Assembly (NCBI GenBank): GCA_023055505.1 | Contig: JALIRH010000004.1 | Coordinates: 39,127,502-39,191,501 of the forward strand | Direction: 5' to 3' | Source: Callipepla californica brunnescens | Taxonomy: Eukaryota > Chordata > Aves > Galliformes > Odontophoridae | Length of the DNA stretch: 64,000 nt | Shown: piece after piece, positions 1 through 13,900 of the stretch | Position numbering within the stretch: position 1 is the first letter of the stretch | Layout: the number at the start of each line of letters is the position of its first letter | The notes under the pieces: model-generated | Told to the model about the DNA's origin: nothing | Database searches by the model: none | What the model saw: the letters and a program-made list of their open reading frames with translations, nothing else | Program-made: the position numbers and the translations under genes

Positions 1-3000
1 CTGAACTACAAATCCATGGTCTGCAAATTGCTCATTTAGTACAATGTACTTCATAAACTTCATTTCTTTCTGAATCTGATAGACTTTCAGGACTTTCACA
101 GAAGTAGATAGATTCTTCACTGTACCTGCATCCCTTATTGTCCATTACTGTTCCCTTTACAAATTTTTCTTTGAAAAACTTCTTAGGAGTCATCTGAGGG
201 TGCAATTTCCATTTAAGGAAACAGAGTAAAAGAAGTTAGAACGTTTTCAGGAATGTTTTTGTTTTGATGACATCTTCAAATAGAAATGATGAAAATGCTC
301 TACACTGATTTTTATAGGATGCTACCAAGTTAAAAAATTTTCTACCATTTATTATTAAAATGGAAGAAGAAAATAAAATAATTTTCAGAAAAAATTTTGA
401 GATTTTTACTGTGTTTGCCATCTATGGCAAATTCAACATCTTAGGATTTCTCTTGAGTTAGAAACGTATTTTATTGGAAATGAAGATAATACCCATAGGA
501 GATATAACAATATAGTTTTATCCAATGCTGGTGTGGAAAAATACTGACTGGAGAGATGGTCATTGTCTTCAGTACAGTTTGGAACCTAATAAGGGTTGAA
601 AATTCTTCTGGTTTAGCTGTTGTGCAGTGGACTTGAACAATGAGAAAGACGTTATTTTGGCATCCAAATTTTCACTTGTCCTTTTTAAAACTGACTGAAG
701 GGCAGATCGGTTGCATATTTTAAGGATTAAGATGCAGAGGGAAAATAGTTTACAACTAGAATTGTGAGATGGGAAAAATGGGCTAGTAACAAAATCTTTC
801 AATTAAAATAAATAAAGTGTTAAATGTTTGATAGAAAATTAATAAATAAATAAATAAAACCCAGAAACATGACATAGGATACAACAGATCTGGTTAAAAT
901 CTCTTTGTGAGCATAATATCATAAATAACCAGACCTGTAACCTTTTTTGGTTTTGAAAAAAATTATGATCAATGACTGTGATAAGATCAAAATCATCATC
1001 AAAAAACAAAGTTGATCTACTCTAATCATTCAATTGAATTGATGAAAAAATCATTGTAAATTACCCAAAAATTGCAATGAACAAGTATTCATGCTGTCCT
1101 GGACAGCTCTGGGCACAGCAAAACGAATTAAATGTTTTAGATCTTGAGTATATACCTATGCAGTGTATGCACACATAATATTATCCTATAAGCCATACAA
1201 ATGGTCATGCTTAGCTTTGAGTTATGTATTATCTAGCTCAGTATCCAGTGCTTCATATAGCATTCACAGTGTGGACTTGCTATGACAGAGGTACAATGAT
1301 GTTTCCTTTCTCTTTTTCTTACCTCATAATTACCTTTCCAGCCAGTCCTAATCAAGGAGATGACATTTAGTGGCTTATCCATCACCTCTGCAAAATCTCT
1401 TTCTCAAATGGCAGTGTCTAACGTAAGGGATCACCATGCCATACATTAAACAAGGGATTTTCTCCTCATATTCTTTGTTTTCTATTTTTAGATGACATTT
1501 TCCAACTGCTATTTTATCAGCCAGTGTTTCAGTACAATGATATCCTTATATACAGTTTTTTAAAATCCGTGAACAAAGTGGAACCATAAGCAACATATGT
1601 CATCTCAAAATTCATTCCAGTCTGAAATGATTGCTGAATTCTCTGAACTATTTCTTGAACTTATTGTTTGTAAACTCATAGAAGGGTCTTCCCTTTGCTT
1701 CTAGCTTTTATATATTTTCAAGATCCTTATGAAGAATTTGTGCAGTATATGAATCAAATTGTAATCCACACACATACCAACAGTTTCAAAGAACTCTACA
1801 GTAAAGTTAATTCTTGAATATTTTGTCATATGTATTCATATGACTACAATTTCTAGTTTTCAAAATTAAAAAATTGGGTTAAGTGATCTAAGTGATCTTC
1901 AATTCACTGCACACTTACATGCAACTATTGTTTAAGTTACATTTGTAACTTTTTATCACTGCGATATAGAAACCAATCAAAGTGGTGAATCACAGTGGAA
2001 GTTTTATATAAATGCTTAAATACGAGCAGTCCTGGCACTTGGCCTTTCTCTTCCCCTCCCTACCCCCAAAATCTCTTCTACTGTAAATTCAACTTGAAAT
2101 TGCTCCTCAGACTCAACCACTGCAAAGGAAGTACATCTACAATGGATTGAGTTTTTCTACTCTGGCATTACCCCCCTTGAACGCTCCTTTACACACTTTG
2201 AACATGAATTCACCCCTCAGGCTCTCTGGCAAGTTTCTGATGTCTTTGAAAAGTAATATTATTTAGCTGCTAGGACTTCTGTTTTTTGGTTTTTTTTCCT
2301 CAAAGTTTTTTTTTTTTTTTTTTTCCCAGTCTTTTTCTAGATTTCTGTTTAATTTTTGGGTTTCCCAGTTTTGAATTCAACCTCCCCAGTTTTATTACAA
2401 CTTCAATTTTCTGAAATTTTTCTCAATAATTGTCATTAACCTGTTGATATACCATTTTTTTTCTTTTATTTTTACCATTCCTTTTTAAGTCACCATTTTT
2501 TGTTTATTTGTTTTGATTTGATTTGTTATTGTTGTTTATTTTTGTTGGTTTTGTTTTTGGTTGTACGTCTATTCCTGCCACACATTTTAAGGAAAACAAG
2601 CTGCAAGATCTGAGTGTATCATTATGTATCATACCTGGAATGATCTGCAGTGTATGTAGATAAATACAGAATAAAAAGCTCTTGCGGAAAAAATGCCCCC
2701 TATTATGATTTTCTGTAGTTCCAGTGGTGTGATCAAAGACAAATTAAAATAATTTGAGCATATCTAACTTTATTTTGGGAGCCTGTGAGTTTATTTTTCA
2801 TTATTTTCTAATTTGAATACCGCACAGATGAGTTTTTCTTCCCTGCTGTGTCACTGTTTTGTTTTTTTTAATTAAGAAACGGTTTTCTCCACAAAATGCT
2901 TATAGATCCTAAAGAAATTATTTTCTTTCTTTAATAATCTTTAAAAATATATATGCCTTTAAAAATTATTATCTAGATAGTTGACAATATTAACTCAGTA

Positions 3001-4804
3001 CAGAAAATTAGAGCAGCCATATTTTGCTTATGGAATAAGGTACCCAAAGAAACAAGATCCACAGTTCAATACACATATCAAATGTCATAACATAGCTCTC
3101 AGAATGAGAGACCTTTTCCAAACAGAGATGATGAAAGGCACATACGAAGCTAAACATCTGGTGAAGTAGAAGAAGCACATTGTATGTTGCCTTTCAAATA
3201 AACACTGCTGCATCAAAGGAATGCTCAACCTCTCAACAAATTCTTCTCCTAACAGGAATAACTTGCTATGCACTGAACAGGTATTTTCTGCTCAGACCAA
3301 AGAGAGCGAGCTTTCTGAAGATCATTAGGCATTACTGTGGTGATTAGTGTATATGAGCACCGAATGAATAACTGTCAATAAGAAATTCTGGTCAAAAACC
3401 TGCTTGAACCATACTTAATTCTTAACTCAGAATTACAGAAAAAAAGTAGCAAAATTAGAGACTTTTAATGTCATATTTATTTGTTGTTTTTCTACTGTAG
3501 TACATTTTTCTGTGTAGTTCAAAACCATACAAAGACTGTCATTAATGCTTAACACCCATTAACACACTAACCCTTTTTAGTCAATAATTTAGCCCTCCTG
3601 CAACCAGAGATCAGATATATATCGTGAATATGGGCACAGAAATAAAACACTGATAGATGATCTGAAAGAAGAAGCAAAAATAGGCAGAAAAGTTAAGAAA
3701 AAATAAATAAGCATGTACATAATGAATATGACTTCTGGTATTGTGTATCCTAATAGCGAAATCATACACTATAATATTGCTGCTATACTAACCATGAAGC
3801 AGATGAGAAATGGAGTACCAATATTGTGTTACTGGACAGTCTGGGAACAGAAGGGTTCATGTCAAAAGACATGGTATAAGTTACCAATGGGGTATAAGGT
3901 GCTACCAGTAGGGTGCTCTATTCTACAAACAATACTGCAATGGTGCTTACTACCATGGTTTATCTCCCAGGGCCAGATGGTGTTGCTGTGGGCACTGGCA
4001 CCTTGGAGAGACAGCTAGTGTTTCCTCTAGAAGCTGATTTAGGTTCAGGCACAGGCTGGAAGCTGTATATCTGGTTCACAAAAGTTTGCTCCAGGGAGTT
4101 AAACTGCAGAGAACTAATCTATGTCTTCCTTCCTTAGACTCAGTTCTGCCACATTTGCCCTGGAATGAGTATTGTGAAGTTTACAGTACCGGTGGACAGA
4201 CTACTATATATCTGCAAGGGAAAAACACATCTATCTTGTGATCTCTTTGTAGCAGGCTAGCTTCCACAACAGCCAAAATGCAAGGAAGTAACAGACTCAC
4301 TGGAAAATAGTACTATGCAAGGTAGTAAGCACTATGTATGTTAAAAGATATCCTAGATTTAGTAGGAAAATAGGCACAAGTAGTTAAGTGCCATAACTTA
4401 CACCCATTTGTCAAAAAATGAAAAAAAAAAAAAAAAAAAGTGAGAAGGCAGCCTCAACTGTGAGGGAAGGAGCAGGGTTGCACAATACTCTCCACCCACA
4501 TGCATGCCCACGTGCTCCTCATCTTTCCTGTTTGAAAATTTATCTGTGCTGTCACTTCTACATGGGCCTATTCTGTTCCAGATCTAATGATAAGGATGCA
4601 ACCTTCTTCTTTAAAAAAAAAAAAAAAATCCAAACAAATATGCAACTATGACAACTTAATTTGATAAAGTGTCTCATCTACAAAAAAAAACGGTGAATAA
4701 CATAGTTTAAGAGGTGGAGAGCCCTCTGTAGCCATGCCATGCTCATCAGGTGAAACGTTGGATTTAACAGTGGTAATATCTGCCTACCTAATGTGTATGT
4801 TAGC
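1..4804. other. AT-rich 3' flank of the serpin gene, no gene recognised
   Basis: It contains a T-rich tract at about 2283-2560 with a run of T at 2307-2324, a short (AAAT) array at about 839-858 and poly-A runs at 4419-4439 and 4612-4628. The nearest minus-strand AATAAA/ATTAAA words after the serpin stop are at 3481-3476 and 3469-3464. Open frames of 60-100 codons here show no family resemblance. I see no other gene. Confidence 0.55.
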
Positions 4805-4993
4805 TTAATTTTTTTCCAGAGGGTTCATAATTTTTCCCATGAACAGTATGTTGTCATCTGAAGTTATGATCAATAAGAAGGGTCTGTTCAGTTTAATGAC
4901 AACTGGTACGGACATAGGCACTATTTCCATGCCTGTGGCAGCTGCTGCTTCAGTGCCAGTCTCATCCACCTTTACCACAGCCTGATGAATAGC
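4805..4993 (-). CDS. Serpin exon 5: reactive-centre loop and C-terminus
   Basis: The acceptor TGTTTCTTCACAG ends at 4994 and the stop TAA ends at 4805. It encodes residues 352-413, starting AIHQAVVKVDE (equivalent to AVHKAVL in alpha-1-antitrypsin). It contains the hinge, the bait Met378-Ser379, and the serpin signature around Asn387-Phe390. The protein ends NPLEKN, close to the usual clade A terminus. No AATAAA or ATTAAA was seen on this strand in the first 1.3 kb after the stop. Confidence 0.93.
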   Translation of the reverse strand, partial: AIHQAVVKVDETGTEAAAATGMEIVPMSVPVVIKLNRPFLLIITSDDNILFMGKIMNPLEKN

Positions 4994-7900
4994 CTGTGAA
5001 GAAACAGATATGTTACAAGTCAAGATGTTAAAAAAACAGTAAACTTAAGAAGTACCTGAGACAGAAGTGTCTGAAAATGTTATGAATAAGAAATTATCAT
5101 CAAGAGGACAGGCATGAGCCTAATGCACAAAGAGCGCAATCTCAGGAGAAAAAGAAAAAGACAGACTGCATGAACTATGCCTTTCTTCATCTTAGAGAAC
5201 GCATTTCTGGTGAAGAGGAATACCCCTGCTCATAAAAACAAAGAGGAAAAAAAAAATAGAAAAAAATACTGTTTATATTTCATGTTGATTCTTGTTCAAA
5301 CCTACAAAGCTAGATTAAATTTTAAAAGAGAGCAAAATCACATTGAATTTTTTTGGACAAGTTTATACAGTTGAAGAATGAAAATAAGATAACCCAAAAT
5401 GATCTTTTTTTTCCATGTTCCGTTAAATCTTGTGAAAGTTCTGGACAAACAAGAAATTCTATATATGGAAGGGTAAAGCAGAGAAATGTGTAAGTTTTAG
5501 TTTGCAAAATTAGAAGGTTCAGAGACCCTAGTTCACTAACTTCCACCTGAAATTTCACCCATCCATTTTGCTTATATTTGACAATTAAGTTTGCACTGCA
5601 AGATAGTGCTGATCATCCCCTATATGCATCTTGATGCATGACTTATCCATAGTTTTGTCTGGGCCTGACACAAATGGAACTCATTGCTCATAGGTTAGAA
5701 GCTAAATGTTTTCTTTCTGCAACTTCATTTTCCTTTCTCACAAAGTTTAAAAGTAGCCATTGTTTTTCCTCTGCCCTCCCCAACTATAATAAACAAGCCC
5801 TCCCCAACTATAATAAACAATGATTCATTCTACATCTCCCTATATATCCCACAGACAAGTTAAAGAAAGTAGACATATGTAGCAGCAGCAGTGTAATGAC
5901 TATGACAGTACAGTGCAGGAGGACAACAAAGTGTGGAGAGGCAATGATTTGGCTGTGCCTGTTTTATAATGTGTCCCCATACAGATAAAAAATGCCCCTC
6001 AGATCTGAAAATTGTGGATTTACAACCCACACAATACAATTACACTGACAGCTCAAGTAACACGGGTAAAATACTTCATGTATTAGCTGCTGCCTTCTCA
6101 CGTGGAATGAATCCTCCTTACATCAGTTTTACACCATGAATATTTGAAACAATGTAATGTGAACATCAATTACCATAGGCACATTAAAAAAAAAGCAGTA
6201 TCATTTACCTGGGAAATTCTGTGCTGGGGTTGTCCAGTGATACCAGATAGGTCAGCTTTATCAGTGAATATATCCATTATGCCCATTTTATATAAAATAT
6301 TTTTTAGATTGTATCTCCCATGAAGAGTGAATTTTGGAAGATAGAAATTGACTGAGTTTCTGGAAAAGAAGTGCAAGAATAAAATTAAACTTTCAGTCAG
6401 GTATCACAGTACAAGACAGATTCATTTTGCTTCTCCCCAAAGATATTCTGTTGGCAAGTTCTCTCTGCTCTACGTGGGGGATCACAGAATCATGGAATTG
6501 TTTGGGTTCCAACTCTCCTGCCATGGGCAGGGACATTTCCCGCTGCATCAAGTCCCAGTCTGGTCTTAAATGCTTCCAGGGATGGAACACCCACGTCTTC
6601 TTTGGGCAGCCTGTACCAAAGCCTCACCTCCCTCACAGTGAAGAATTTCCTCCTAATATCTAAACCTACCACTTTTAATTTAAAACGACTGCCCCTTGTC
6701 CTATCACAGCTCTCCCTGATTAGGTGTCCATCTCCAGCTTTCTTGGAGGCCACCTGTAGGTACCAGAAATCTGTAATGAGGCCTCCCCAGAGCCTTCTCT
6801 CCTGCAAGCTAAACAAGCCCAGCATTCTCATTCTGTCATTCCAAGAGAGGCGCTCCAGCTCTATAATCAAATTAATGGCCCTCCTCTGGAGCCTCTCCAA
6901 CAGGTCCTTGTCCTTCATAAGCTGCATACAGAGCTGAATACAGTAGTCCACTGCAGATGGGGGCTGACAAGAGTGGAGTACAGGCATGCAATTATCTCAC
7001 TCTCTGCTGCCACCCCTCTTTTGATGCAGCCCAGGATGCAGTTGGCCTTTCCTGGGTTGCAAGCGCACACTGCTGGCTCATGAGACTTCTCTCAATCCAC
7101 TCATCACTCAGCCTTTATTCGTGTTTGTGATGGCCCCAGCCCATGTGTAGGACCTTGCACTTGGCCTTGTTGAACTTAATGAAATTAATGAGATATACAG
7201 CGGCATCAATTCAGGGAGAAGAAAAGAATGTTTATAACAAGCAGCAATGCTGGATGAGAAGCAAGAGTCTCTAGTCTGCAGTGAGCAAATACTACAGTAG
7301 AGATGTGCCTCCTATGCTCTTCATATGACATTTTCAAATGTTAGCCATACATAGTGCATTTTTCAGGAAAGATCTTAAACACACTCAATTACTGGAGGGT
7401 ACAGAGGATTTGTCTTGTGAAAAAGATCCATGAGTCTCAAAAATCACTATTTTAAAATCTGTGCCTTTAAGTTTATCATACAAATAAAGAATAAAGAAGA
7501 TAGCAACATATAGCAAAGTTGCAATTCAATGTGTATCTGACAAAGAACACTGACACCAAGTACTTACTCAACACATAATTCTACATCACCTGATGCCCAA
7601 TTTACCTGTTTTTATTTTACTTAATACTTCGGGTCTTTTGTTTTGTTTTTTGAAAATGACTAGTCTCTCAATAAATTAATCACAACTCTATTCCATTCCA
7701 TCTCTATTTCTTCCTTGATCTTTCAAGCAGAATATTTAAGTCAGAGATTATTCTGACCATGCTAATTATCAGCACAGTTTTCCAGTAAGAAACCAGGTCC
7801 AGGTTACTAGAGCAAGGAAGTGTGGAGCACTTACTGAAACCAGCCAAAAAGCAAGTCATCCAGTGGACAAGTGGAAAGGGAAGGGCTTGTACTTTCACCA

Positions 7901-10900
7901 TAGCACATTCCAAAAACTGAATGCAAAGTCTGGCTGGTAATCAAAAATGAGAGTCCTAGTGGATTGAAAATGGCTTGCTGATCTCCTACTTGATTTCTGA
8001 TGGTGCTGATTACTGTCTCAAAGAAGATGCAACTACCATTGCATCATCTTTCTTTCTATTACATAAAGACACTCATTCACAAGCCCCTACTTGCTTTCAA
8101 CATGCAGGAAAGGGAAAGCATATAACAGCAACGTGACTGGGCAAGAAGCACTGGGTACACTTTCCAGAAGAGACAAGAATATTTTCTCCGCAGTTCAACC
8201 ATTAAATAGATCTCATTTGTCTTTACTCAGCTGCACCAATACTTTGGCACTATCTCCCATTCTTCAGACATCAGTAACAAACAGTACTACAAATTGGGTC
8301 AATGTCAGCTTGAAGATATAAAAACAGAGACAAAAATAGCTTGCTCCAATTCCTTACATCATACCATACCTACAAAAAAGGCATTTATTGATACATTACA
8401 GTGGCTCCAAATAATAGCAGTTACTTTGAAAACTACAGGCAAAGTAGTGAAAGCTTTCAGTTCATGCAGTATGAATGTGAAAACACAGGAGTATCAGGGA
8501 GTCAAATTTCAGATTTGGTCAGAGGGAATTTCTGAATAGATTAAAATAGAATTCAAAATAGTATCCCAATTCTTTATCAGCTCAGCAGATTAAAATATGT
8601 TTTTGCTTACCAAAAATGCTTACCATCTGAACTAAAAACTGCAGAATTTTACCTTTTTGAGACTAACGTTCTCCATCTTGCCATGCGCTCACAAGACAAT
8701 TTTTTTTCCAGCTTCTTCATTCTTCCTTGATCAGGTAGAACAAAGAATGCTGAAGCACCTCCTTTGTAATCCATTTGCACCACAGTGGAAGACAGTTGTT
8801 CATCATAGCCATGCTTGAATGCACCAATTCCAAACATCATTGGGACTTCAACAGCCTTGTTTCCATTCAGAAAGAATTTTTCCTTTTTAGTGTATTGTGG
8901 ATTGAAAGGTTTTTCCCATTCAGCTAGAAATACAAGAGATAGAGTAATAGGATTCTATGAGATACAGGAATGATAGGACACATTCACAGAGGCATAAACT
9001 GTTACAATTGGATAAGCTTCAAAAATAAGTCAGTTTGCAATAAGCACTTGTTCTTACTGAATACTCAAAACAATTCAAAAGCAACACAGTGAGTAGACTG
9101 TGATATACAAAATCCTATCATTTCTTATAGCAAGACAAAATAAACTTTTTAAGTGTGGTATGAAGTGCGTGATTTTCCTCTATGAAAGAAGTGCCAATAA
9201 ATCCCCCATATAATGCAGCTTCTAAATGGAAGTTCAGAATAAGACAGGTTCTCTCCTTTCCTTGTTCCCACTCAAAAGAACTTGTGAAGGGTTTTCTCTA
9301 GAGAAATGAAGAGATTCAGGTTACTTGAGAAGAGTTTTATATGCCACTTTTTCTGATGGCCAATAAAGTTATAAAGAATTTAATTCCATCATACTAGTAA
9401 GTTAAAAAAATAGAATAACAGAAACCATTTGTACTATCATACTCAAAACTTCGAATTTTCAATGGCTCTTTGCTTAGTTGTCATAAAACAAACAGCACAC
9501 AGTGAATCCACACACTGAATCCTCTCTGGATATAAATCTATAAATCAAATTCCAACTATCCATCTCATCCATTTCAGAGATTGAGCGGAAAATAAAACAG
9601 GAAAATTGTTTTAAATTTGTTTTCCTATTAGTTTTTGAGGAAAGAAATGTTGCTATGCAGTAAATTTGACCTTAAAGAGCAAAGGACATCTTTGGTTCAG
9701 TGGGTAAAGGGCAGATAAAAAAAGTGCCATCAGAAAAAAGTGCATTCAGAAAAAAAAAAAAAAAAAGAAAAAAATCTCTTTCAAATTCTGATTTCTTTTT
9801 AAACAATGATTACTAGGTGGCCTGGTGCAAATGAAGTTATCATTTTCTGTTTCCATCATTGGTGGAACAGATATAAACAAAACTTATGTAGTACTCTGAG
9901 GCACTGAGACCTCGTAGTCCTGAGCCATGAAAATATAAACCAACTACAGTCAACCACTTTCATGTTTCTCAATTAATAGTGACTACTGTAACACAGTTCT
10001 GATGTCACATACTGATTTTATGTAAAACTTTCATTAAAAAAAACCTGGGGATTCTATCATCAGACATACAACAGGCAAGACTTATGTTTTGATAAGGTTT
10101 AAGAAAAAAACAAAACCAAAATGAATCACCTGAAATGATAGAATTACTTTTATGCAGTGCTCCACTTAGGGAAAACATCCACTCATTTCAAAGAGGGCTC
10201 TACTTGAATAAAAACTCAGTAGGCTATTAGGATTTAAAACTCAGAAAAACAAAAAAATAAATAAAAGGATGGTTTTCACTAATGCTTTCCTCCCCTTACG
10301 GAGGAACATCTATTGCAAGGATCCCCTCTTTCTCAGGAGGTTGCCTTCTAGGGAATGCCCCTTTATCAATTGTTTGACAAATTCAAGTCAACAAAAGAAC
10401 TATTAAGTGTGATGTTTTCTGGAGGTCAGCTCAGCAAGGGAATAATAAGTTGAAACTTTCCCTGAGATCCAGGGAAACACTGCCAGACTTCTGTCCTTTG
10501 TGAAGGATTTCTAAACTAAGCTATACTGAAAAAAAGGGGAGACAAGTCACCAGTGCTGTGCACAGAAAGTTGCAATGTATGGAGAATGGAGAAGAATTTA
10601 GAAGTATGTTCGTATTATGAAGTTTCTCAGGGATTTTTCTACATTGTGTATTGAGCTTTCTCCCCTAGGTCATACGAGGTTCTACTTCTTCGTACATCAT
10701 TCAGTAAAACAAATATCAACATCTATTTTCGCCATTTTAGAAAGACATGACAGATGCTAATTAAAAAACTAATCTTAAAAGCATTATTGCAAACAAACTA
10801 CTGTATGATCTAGAGAAACAAGAAACATTGATCATCTAAGTTACATCTTCTATTAGATTATTACACCTTCAAAAATTAACACAAAAAGAAGATGCACAGT

Positions 10901-13900
10901 TAAAAAATTTTAAAAACAATGTGGTTTTGAATTACTTTTGGACAAAGACTAATTTTGCAGATAGGAATAGAAACATCTACGTTAAAAGCTTTATAAAAAT
11001 ATCATTTTTAATGTATGCTTTCTCTGTTTCAATTAAGAATCTTAATGATATTTCTAGCATGTAAATTGTCTATTATTATTTTCCTAGTTTGGTTTTCAGA
11101 ATATGATAAAATGGGAAAGAGAGAGGGTTCGAAACAATTAGAATATTTCAATTGGAAAGGACTTACAAAGATCATCAAATCCAACTGCCTGACCTCTTCA
11201 GGGCTAATCAAAAATTAAAACATATTTATATGGGCATTGCACAAATGCTTCTTGAATACTGGCAGTCATAGAATATCAACCACTCTGCTTGAACACTTGT
11301 GCTTTCCAAGGTGTTTAAACATCCCCATGAGAAATAATTTTTATTCGTACCTAGTCTGAACCTCCTCTGGTGCATCTTTGTGCCATCCCTTCACATTCTA
11401 TCATGATTTAACAGGGAGCAGAGTGTGATACCTCCATTTCCCATGTTCAGGGTACTGTAGGGAGCAGTGAGGTTACCTCTCAGCCTCTTCTCCAGATTGG
11501 ATAGCCTGTGCACATGGCCTGTTCATATAAGACGTGTCCTCCAGCCCTTTTGTTAGTTTTTATACCCTTCTCTGGACATTTTCAATGACTTTAACTTCCT
11601 TTATATAGTGTGTAGTCCAGATGGTAAATATAGTGGAACGATAGTCTTTTTTTGACCAGCTGACTGTGTTGTGTTTTAAGCACCTCAAAATACAGTTTGT
11701 TCCCTTGACTACTCATGCTGAACTGCTCTTACCAGCACCTTCTCTCTGTTTGGTCTCCATCTGCTAATTTCCCAGACTATATCTGTGTTCTGTACTTGTG
11801 GCCAGCATTACTCCATCCCAGGTGCAGCACTTGGCATTTCCCTTTGTTGAGCTTCATGTCATTTATGGTTGCCCAATATAAATTCTCTAGATCCCTCTAC
11901 AAGGCCTGTCATCCCTCCAGAAACTCGACAGTGCCTCAGTGATTAAGTATCATCAGAAAACTGCTGAGGATGCATTCCACTCCAGCAAACAGATCATCCA
12001 TAAAAATATTGAACAGAACTCTAGAATTGAATCCTGGGAAACACCACTAGTGACATTCAGCCAGATGCAGCTTCATTCATTTCAATACTTCGAGTTCAAC
12101 TGTTAAGCCAGTTCATCACATAACATAGCTTGAAGCATTTTACCTCACAGTTGGACAATTTGTGCAGATAGATAGTGTGAGGGACAGTATCAAAGGCTTT
12201 ACTGAAATTCAGGAAAATTACATCTACTGCCTTTCATTCACACTACATGGATGTACTCTTTGTAGAAGGATATCTAATTACTAAGGCTGGACTTTCTCTT
12301 CATGAATCCATGGTGACTAGACTTGATAATGCCTTTCAATAGCGTCCAGAATCATCTCCTTAATTTTCCAGGGACTGAGGGTTGCCTGAAAGGTCTGATA
12401 TTTCCTGAGTCTTCTCTCATGCTCTTTTTGTAGACAGATATAACATTGGCAAGCTTCCAATTAGTAAGGTTCTCCTCAGATTACCAGGATCTTTGGTGAA
12501 TTATTGAGAAGGTCCAGCTCTAACATCCACTACCTCCTTCAGTATTATTTCAGTACTCTGAAAATTAGGCCCCATGGATTTATGAACACTGAGCTGATAC
12601 AGTTGATTCCTTGCATTTTCAGCAACAACGAATGGAAAGTTATTGCTTCCCTGGTCATGATCCTCCAAGTCAGAGGATTAGATAACCCAAGATGTAACAC
12701 TAAAATTAAAAACTAGAGCACAAATGGCATTAAATAAGTCTGGTGTCACCTACTTGTCAGGTGACTATGTTCATAATGTGTCTGTCCAATGTTACCTTTA
12801 GACCCACTTTTGCTGTTGTTATACTTTAAAAAGGCTTTCTATTGTCTGATACCACACTGGCCAGCATCAACTAATACTGAGCTTTGGCTACACTTATTCT
12901 CTCCCTACAAATATGAACTGTAGCTCTACAATCTCCCTGGGTCTGACTTTGTTTCCAGAGATCATGTCTTCTTCTGCCTAAATTCCAAGAGGAATTCCCT
13001 GTTCAGCCAATCAGATTTTCTGCCCTGCTTGCTTGAATTGCAGCACAATGAGATTGCCTACCTGCTCCTGTAGTTTTAAAAGGTGTTTTCTAAAAAGTGA
13101 TCAGCTCTCATGAATGACTCAAAGCATCTAAAGCTATCTGAGTAGTTGAAAGTTTACTCTCTTAAAATCCAACTCTGATGATCTTTTTCTCCTTACACCA
13201 AAAATTTTGAACTCAGCTATTTCACAACAGCCTCTTTTCATCACATCTACCACAGGGCTGTTTCTATCTTCAAAAAGCCAGTCTAGGAGGACATTTTTTC
13301 AGTTTGCTTTCTAAGTACTTGTGACAGGAAGAAATAAGCTATCTTCAGTATGTTTTAAGAATTTTCCAGCCTTACTTGTTGCAGCTGTATGATACCTCCC
13401 ATAAGGGTGAGAGCAACCACACCCGAGATTTCCCCTAGCTGCCTATAGAGCAATTAATCCATGAAATCTTCCTGGGTCAGTGGTTGATAGTAGATATCGA
13501 CAATGACATCTGCTTTGCTATCACTTCCCCTAAATCCTCACCCAGAGGCTCTCTACCACATCATCCTTATCTGCAATGGCTATACAATCCAATCTCTCCC
13601 TTATGTATAATGCAGCACCTCTACATTACCTGCCCTGCCTGCCCCTCCTGAACAGTCAATAGCCCTCCATCCCAGTACTTCAGTCATAGGTCTCAGTTCA
13701 CCAAGTTTCACCAATACCAATGCTATCATACATCTGGGAAAGGATCAAAGCTCCCAGTTCTTCCCATTTGCTCCTCACACTGTATACACTGGTATAAAAA
13801 CATTTCAGATATGCCTAACAAGAACTGTTATTCAACCACTTACTGATCCTTACAAACTTGCTTCTCTCCTTCTCATTAGATCAGCAGTCAATAAAAGCTT

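Noticed and set aside
6490..6987. 165-codon minus-strand frame as a gene
   Set aside because: It is the C-terminal part of a CR1 reverse transcriptase.
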